From Candidatus Dojkabacteria bacterium (GTDB taxonomy: Bacteria; Patescibacteriota; Dojkabacteria; B142; WJKM01), in assembly GCA_020429465.1 (NCBI GenBank), contig JAGQLH010000070.1:1-7244 (forward strand): a stretch of 7,244 bases of DNA, given 5' to 3'. Each line of letters opens with the position of its first letter. Positions within the stretch are counted from its first letter, which is position 1. Of this stretch, positions 5,375 to 7,244 are shown piece by piece. A program made the position numbers and the translations under genes. The notes under the pieces are model-generated. The model did not search any database. It was not told where the DNA came from and saw nothing but the letters and a program-made list of their open reading frames with translations.

Positions 5375-6085
5375 TTAATCTCGTCGTCCACCAAAAATTC
5401 TAAGAATAAAAATGAACAAATTAATAAAGTCTAGATAGAGTTGCAATGCCCCATAAATCGCGAACTTATGTGTTTCTGTACTCAAACCACCGAATTGCTG
5501 AGCCATTAATTTCAATTTTTGCATATCCCATGCTGTAAGTACTAGGAAAATAGCAACACCTGCATAATTCACTATCCACTCTAAACCACTGCTTGCAAAA
5601 AAGATATTTACTATTGATGCAAGTATGAGACCAAATAACCCCATGAATGCAATTCTTCCAAAAAGTGAAAGATTTTGCTTTGTAGTATATCCATATGCTG
5701 CCACAATACCGAACATACCAGCGGCAATAACAAAAGTACTCAATACCGTTGGAAGACCATAAGCAAGAAAAATACCACTAAAGGTCAATCCAGTCAAAAA
5801 TGAATATGCAAGAAATAATATACCCGCTACCGTAGCACTCATTTTATTAATGAAGAATCCTAGTCCGAAAACAGTAGCTAACTGAATTATGCTAAGAATT
5901 AATAAGATTGGTCCGTATGCAAGAATATATCCAATTCCGGTAATATAAAGTGCGAATGCGGTAATAAATGTAACACTCAAACCTCCTGCAAACCAGGCAA
6001 ATGTAGCAGAAATAAATGTGTTTAGCGATAGTTCTGATAAAGGATGGTACATCCTTGAATCAGACTGCATCTGAGGAATATCCAT
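5375..6085 (-). CDS. Bax inhibitor-1 / YccA family seven-helix membrane protein
   Basis: This 236-residue integral membrane protein belongs to the BI-1 (UPF0005, TMBIM) family. About seven hydrophobic helices can be seen, roughly at 24-48, 52-76, 84-108, 113-132, 142-164, 170-186 and 209-230, after a short soluble N-terminus. The two family aspartates are present: D187 in AWDMQKLK and D219 in LYLDFINLFIFILRIFGG, corresponding to the di-aspartyl pH sensor of the Bacillus homologue YetJ, a calcium-leak channel. The E. coli relative YccA is known to interact with the membrane protease FtsH. The ATG at 6085 follows a consensus -10 box by 22 bp and has no Shine-Dalgarno sequence. A CIRCE-like operator stands immediately upstream of the -10 box, so expression is probably heat inducible through HrcA. 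Two hairpins follow the gene, separating it from mfd. The family is sure; transport activity here is inference. Confidence 0.93.
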   Translation of the reverse strand: MDIPQMQSDSRMYHPLSELSLNTFISATFAWFAGGLSVTFITAFALYITGIGYILAYGPILLILSIIQLATVFGLGFFINKMSATVAGILFLAYSFLTGLTFSGIFLAYGLPTVLSTFVIAAGMFGIVAAYGYTTKQNLSLFGRIAFMGLFGLILASIVNIFFASSGLEWIVNYAGVAIFLVLTAWDMQKLKLMAQQFGGLSTETHKFAIYGALQLYLDFINLFIFILRIFGGRRD

Positions 6086-6107
6086 AAAGATAAGTCTAAG
6101 AAATTAC

Positions 6108-6113
6108 ATTATA
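6108..6113 (-). promoter_or_regulatory. -10 box of the BI-1 promoter
   Basis: A perfect TATAAT on the minus strand, 22 bp before the BI-1 ATG. No good -35 box is found 16-18 bp upstream; that position is occupied by the CIRCE-like inverted repeat, whose near end lies 3 bp from the -10 box. Predicted start of transcription is near 6100, giving a leader of about 15 nt. Confidence 0.65.
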
Positions 6114-6116
6114 ATT

Positions 6117-6143
6117 TTAGCACACTAATCGAGTCTGTGCTAA
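6117..6143. promoter_or_regulatory. CIRCE-like operator (HrcA site) upstream of the BI-1 gene
   Basis: TTAGCACA (6117-6124) and TGTGCTAA (6136-6143) are perfect inverted repeats separated by 11 bp. The HrcA operator CIRCE is TTAGCACTC-N9-GAGTGCTAA, also 27 bp; 15 of its 18 arm positions match, and the difference at position 8 keeps the symmetry. The element covers the -35/spacer region of the BI-1 promoter, where a bound repressor would block RNA polymerase. The same arms recur at 6739-6765. No hrcA gene lies in this window. Confidence 0.75.
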
Positions 6144-6153
6144 TTCCATATTT

Positions 6154-6180
6154 GTCACACTGAGCCAGTCAAAATGTAAC
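6154..6180 (+). repeat. Degenerate copy of the GTCAC-TGAGC palindromic repeat
   Basis: The stretch begins GTCACACTGAGCC and ends TGTAAC, and is the second copy of the element at 81-108. Both are preceded by TATTT and share GTCAC, TGAGCC and the spacing. The right arm has decayed, so the inverted symmetry (GTCACA against TGTAAC) is imperfect. The copy lies just upstream of the CIRCE-like site. Confidence 0.45.
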
Positions 6181-6196
6181 TTTTTATGGCACCCCA

Positions 6197-6233
6197 GCCT
6201 GCCACCATATTTAAAATAATGAAGCAGGCAGGC
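6197..6233. terminator. GC-rich inverted repeat after the unknown membrane gene
   Basis: GCCTGCC (6197-6203) and GGCAGGC (6227-6233) are perfect 7-bp inverted repeats separated by 23 AT-rich bases. They lie 37 bp past the stop codon of the minus-strand gene ending at 6270. A T-rich tail (ATTTTATTT) follows on the plus strand rather than on the minus strand, so action as a terminator of the minus-strand gene is uncertain. Confidence 0.35.
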
Positions 6234-6269
6234 ATTTTATTTCACTATAGTCGGAATGCCACTACTACT

Positions 6270-6632
6270 TTACCTCACCCCATTTAATAAATCAGGTATA
6301 CACTCACTGGCAACCTGGGCAATACTAACATCGCTAACTCCACAAGCATTATGAATTACAACCCCAGTAATAGCAGTTAATACCATTCCCAATAAACCCA
6401 ATTTAAGGGTAGCTTTTGGGAATTCACTATCATAAATTTTATCAATAGCTGTACCAGCCATTGCGCATAATATCGAAGGTAGTGCCTCAGATGTCTCTTC
6501 TAAAATACTAAATGATTCAGGGTGCTTTAATAAGGCCATGAATACTTGGGCTCCAATTGCACTAATAGTCATAGCCAATAAAACCTGAGCTCTGGATAAT
6601 TCTAAAGGTTCCCCACTCATTTGCTTGCCCAT
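6270..6632 (-). CDS. Small multi-pass membrane protein of unknown function, probable HrcA regulon member
   Basis: I do not recognise a family. From the ATG at 6632 the protein has 120 residues with two clear hydrophobic helices, about 14-35 (RAQVLLAMTISAIGAQVFMA) and 74-94 (KLGLLGMVLTAITGVVIH), and a weaker one at 51-66 (LPSILCAMAGTAIDKI). Cysteines lie at 56, 97 and 111. The polar N-terminus and C-terminus are short. Other possible starts are a TTG at 6653, which adds seven residues and has AGG upstream, and an ATG at 6620. A CIRCE-like operator lies about 105 bp upstream of the ATG with a candidate promoter between them, so heat-shock control together with the BI-1 gene is likely. Both are minus-strand membrane-protein genes in succession but have separate control regions. 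Confidence 0.65.
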   Translation of the reverse strand: MGKQMSGEPLELSRAQVLLAMTISAIGAQVFMALLKHPESFSILEETSEALPSILCAMAGTAIDKIYDSEFPKATLKLGLLGMVLTAITGVVIHNACGVSDVSIAQVASECIPDLLNGVR

Positions 6633-6684
6633 AAATATAAAAAGCTCTCTCAAACACTACCTATATCAAATTTCTAGCTTATTT

Positions 6685-6712
6685 ACTATAAACTCGTATC
6701 CCATGTTAACAA
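6685..6712 (-). promoter_or_regulatory. Candidate promoter for the gene at 6270-6632
   Basis: On the minus strand TTGTTA (6707-6712, four of six) precedes TATAGT (6685-6690, five of six) by 16 bp, 26 bp downstream of the CIRCE-like site. An alternative, with TTGTGT inside the operator and TATTTT 18 bp further on, would place the operator over the -35 box as in the BI-1 promoter. I cannot decide between them. Confidence 0.4.
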
Positions 6713-6738
6713 TATCATATCCAAAAATATCGTTGATA

Positions 6739-6765
6739 TTAGCACACACACAAACCCTGTGCTAA
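6739..6765. promoter_or_regulatory. CIRCE-like operator (HrcA site), second copy
   Basis: TTAGCACA (6739-6746) and TGTGCTAA (6758-6765) flank 11 bp, giving the same 27-bp size and exactly the same arms as 6117-6143. The inner bases differ from those of the first copy except next to the arms, which is what is expected of a protein-binding operator rather than a copied repeat. Only the minus-strand gene at 6270-6632 starts downstream of it; on the other side lies the end of the gene at 6843-7190. Confidence 0.75.
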
Positions 6766-6842
6766 ATATTTAAACGATTGAATTGAATTTTTCAAGAAAG
6801 CAAAACTCTTTTGTAATCTCAAATGAAAATTCTACTATAAAC

Positions 6843-7190
6843 TCAATCAAAAAATATTTGTTCTACAAAATCAAGTGCTTTCTGCCCCATTTCGGAAGAT
6901 AGTATTCGATCAGCATTTATTGATAACAGAATTATTGAAGAACAGAATGTACCTACTCCTAAAAGTAATATAGGTATTAAGGAGTTCCTTTTACCTCCTT
7001 CTCCTTCTGGCCATCCATCCCCACTTTCAATTAATCTTTCCTCGAACTTAGCAACCTTTGGATTACCAACTTGCACCGTTCCATCGTTTTCACCTACTTT
7101 TTGAGACAGAATCCTACGGTTATTTTCATCAATTATAGTTTCAACACCTCCAACCACAAGAGATCGTTGACCGGGACTTCTAGGTTCCAT
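6843..7190 (-). CDS. Small bitopic membrane protein of unknown function
   Basis: This 115-residue protein is not recognised. Residues 1-66 are hydrophilic (including LVVGGVETIIDENNRRI and an acidic, Gly-rich stretch ESGDGWPEGEGG at 55-66), followed by basic KR (67-68), one membrane helix (about 71-91, LIPILLLGVGTFCSSIILLS) and a 24-residue amphipathic C-terminus. The basic residues before the helix predict that the larger N-terminal part stays in the cytoplasm. It is the only gene here ending in TGA, which shows that TGA is a stop. The ATG at 7190 lies 29 bp after a consensus -10 box and has no Shine-Dalgarno sequence. No convincing terminator follows. Confidence 0.65.
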   Translation of the reverse strand: MEPRSPGQRSLVVGGVETIIDENNRRILSQKVGENDGTVQVGNPKVAKFEERLIESGDGWPEGEGGKRNSLIPILLLGVGTFCSSIILLSINADRILSSEMGQKALDFVEQIFFD

Positions 7191-7212
7191 AATGTACTGG
7201 AAGGTAAATTTA

Positions 7213-7229
7213 ATAGTATATTATACTAT
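7213..7229. promoter_or_regulatory. -10 box embedded in a 17-bp perfect palindrome
   Basis: On the minus strand a consensus TATAAT (7220-7225) stands 29 bp before the ATG of the gene at 6843-7190. It lies inside ATAGTATA-A/T-TATACTAT, a palindrome with 8-bp arms and one central base. The -35 position falls at or beyond the window edge. The palindrome could be a repressor site, but symmetry in such AT-rich sequence is weak evidence. Confidence 0.45.
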
Positions 7230-7244
7230 AGGGCTACCAACATT

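Noticed and set aside
5119..5403. Plus-strand open frame of 94 codons spanning the mfd start and the hairpin region
   Set aside because: It runs antisense to the mfd start and through three hairpins and the end of the BI-1 gene; its product looks like translated noncoding sequence.
6801..6813. CAAAA-CTC-TTTTG hairpin downstream of the gene at 6843-7190, considered as a terminator
   Set aside because: Five A-T/G-C pairs with a three-base loop are too weak, and such stems are common in AT-rich DNA.

Overview
The window is AT-rich, compact bacterial DNA read with the standard bacterial code: genes end in TAA, TAG and one TGA. Small proteins of unknown function, a shortened Mfd, a Bax-inhibitor-1-like membrane protein, dispersed GC-richer palindromic repeats and start codons with almost no Shine-Dalgarno sequences together suggest a small-genome lineage of the Candidate Phyla Radiation (Patescibacteria) type. 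This assignment is inference; there is no rRNA or other phylogenetic marker in the window.

Layout. A short plus-strand arm (1-1551) carries the probable tail of one gene (2-70), an HD-superfamily hydrolase (155-700) and a tandem pair of small single-pass membrane proteins (872-1123 and 1129-1551). A strong hairpin at 1560-1589 separates it from a long minus-strand block (1585-7190). Read in the direction of transcription from the right, that block holds an unknown bitopic protein (6843-7190), an unknown multi-pass small membrane protein (6270-6632), a BI-1/YccA family protein (5375-6085), the helicase Mfd (2610-5222), a DUF167/YggU protein overlapping the mfd end (2399-2641) and a protein resembling aminoacyl-tRNA-protein transferases (1585-2223).

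Regulation. The most striking signal is a 27-bp inverted repeat, TTAGCACA-N11-TGTGCTAA, present twice with identical arms: just behind the -10 box of the BI-1 gene (6117-6143) and upstream of the unknown membrane gene (6739-6765). It agrees with the CIRCE operator of the heat-shock repressor HrcA (TTAGCACTC-N9-GAGTGCTAA) at 15 of 18 arm positions and has the same total length. This predicts that a BI-1 protein and an uncharacterised membrane protein belong to an HrcA heat-shock regulon, which would fit a role in membrane or protein quality control.

Other points. mfd is preceded by three hairpins in about 140 bp, and the one next to its start codon is a mobile-type repeat that carries the only plausible ribosome-binding sequence. 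Mfd lacks the C-terminal inhibitory domain and probably the UvrA-binding domain. The transferase-like protein keeps the family fold signatures but has lost the N-terminal cysteines. Two families of short dispersed palindromes are each present twice. No tRNA, rRNA, CRISPR array or insertion sequence was seen.
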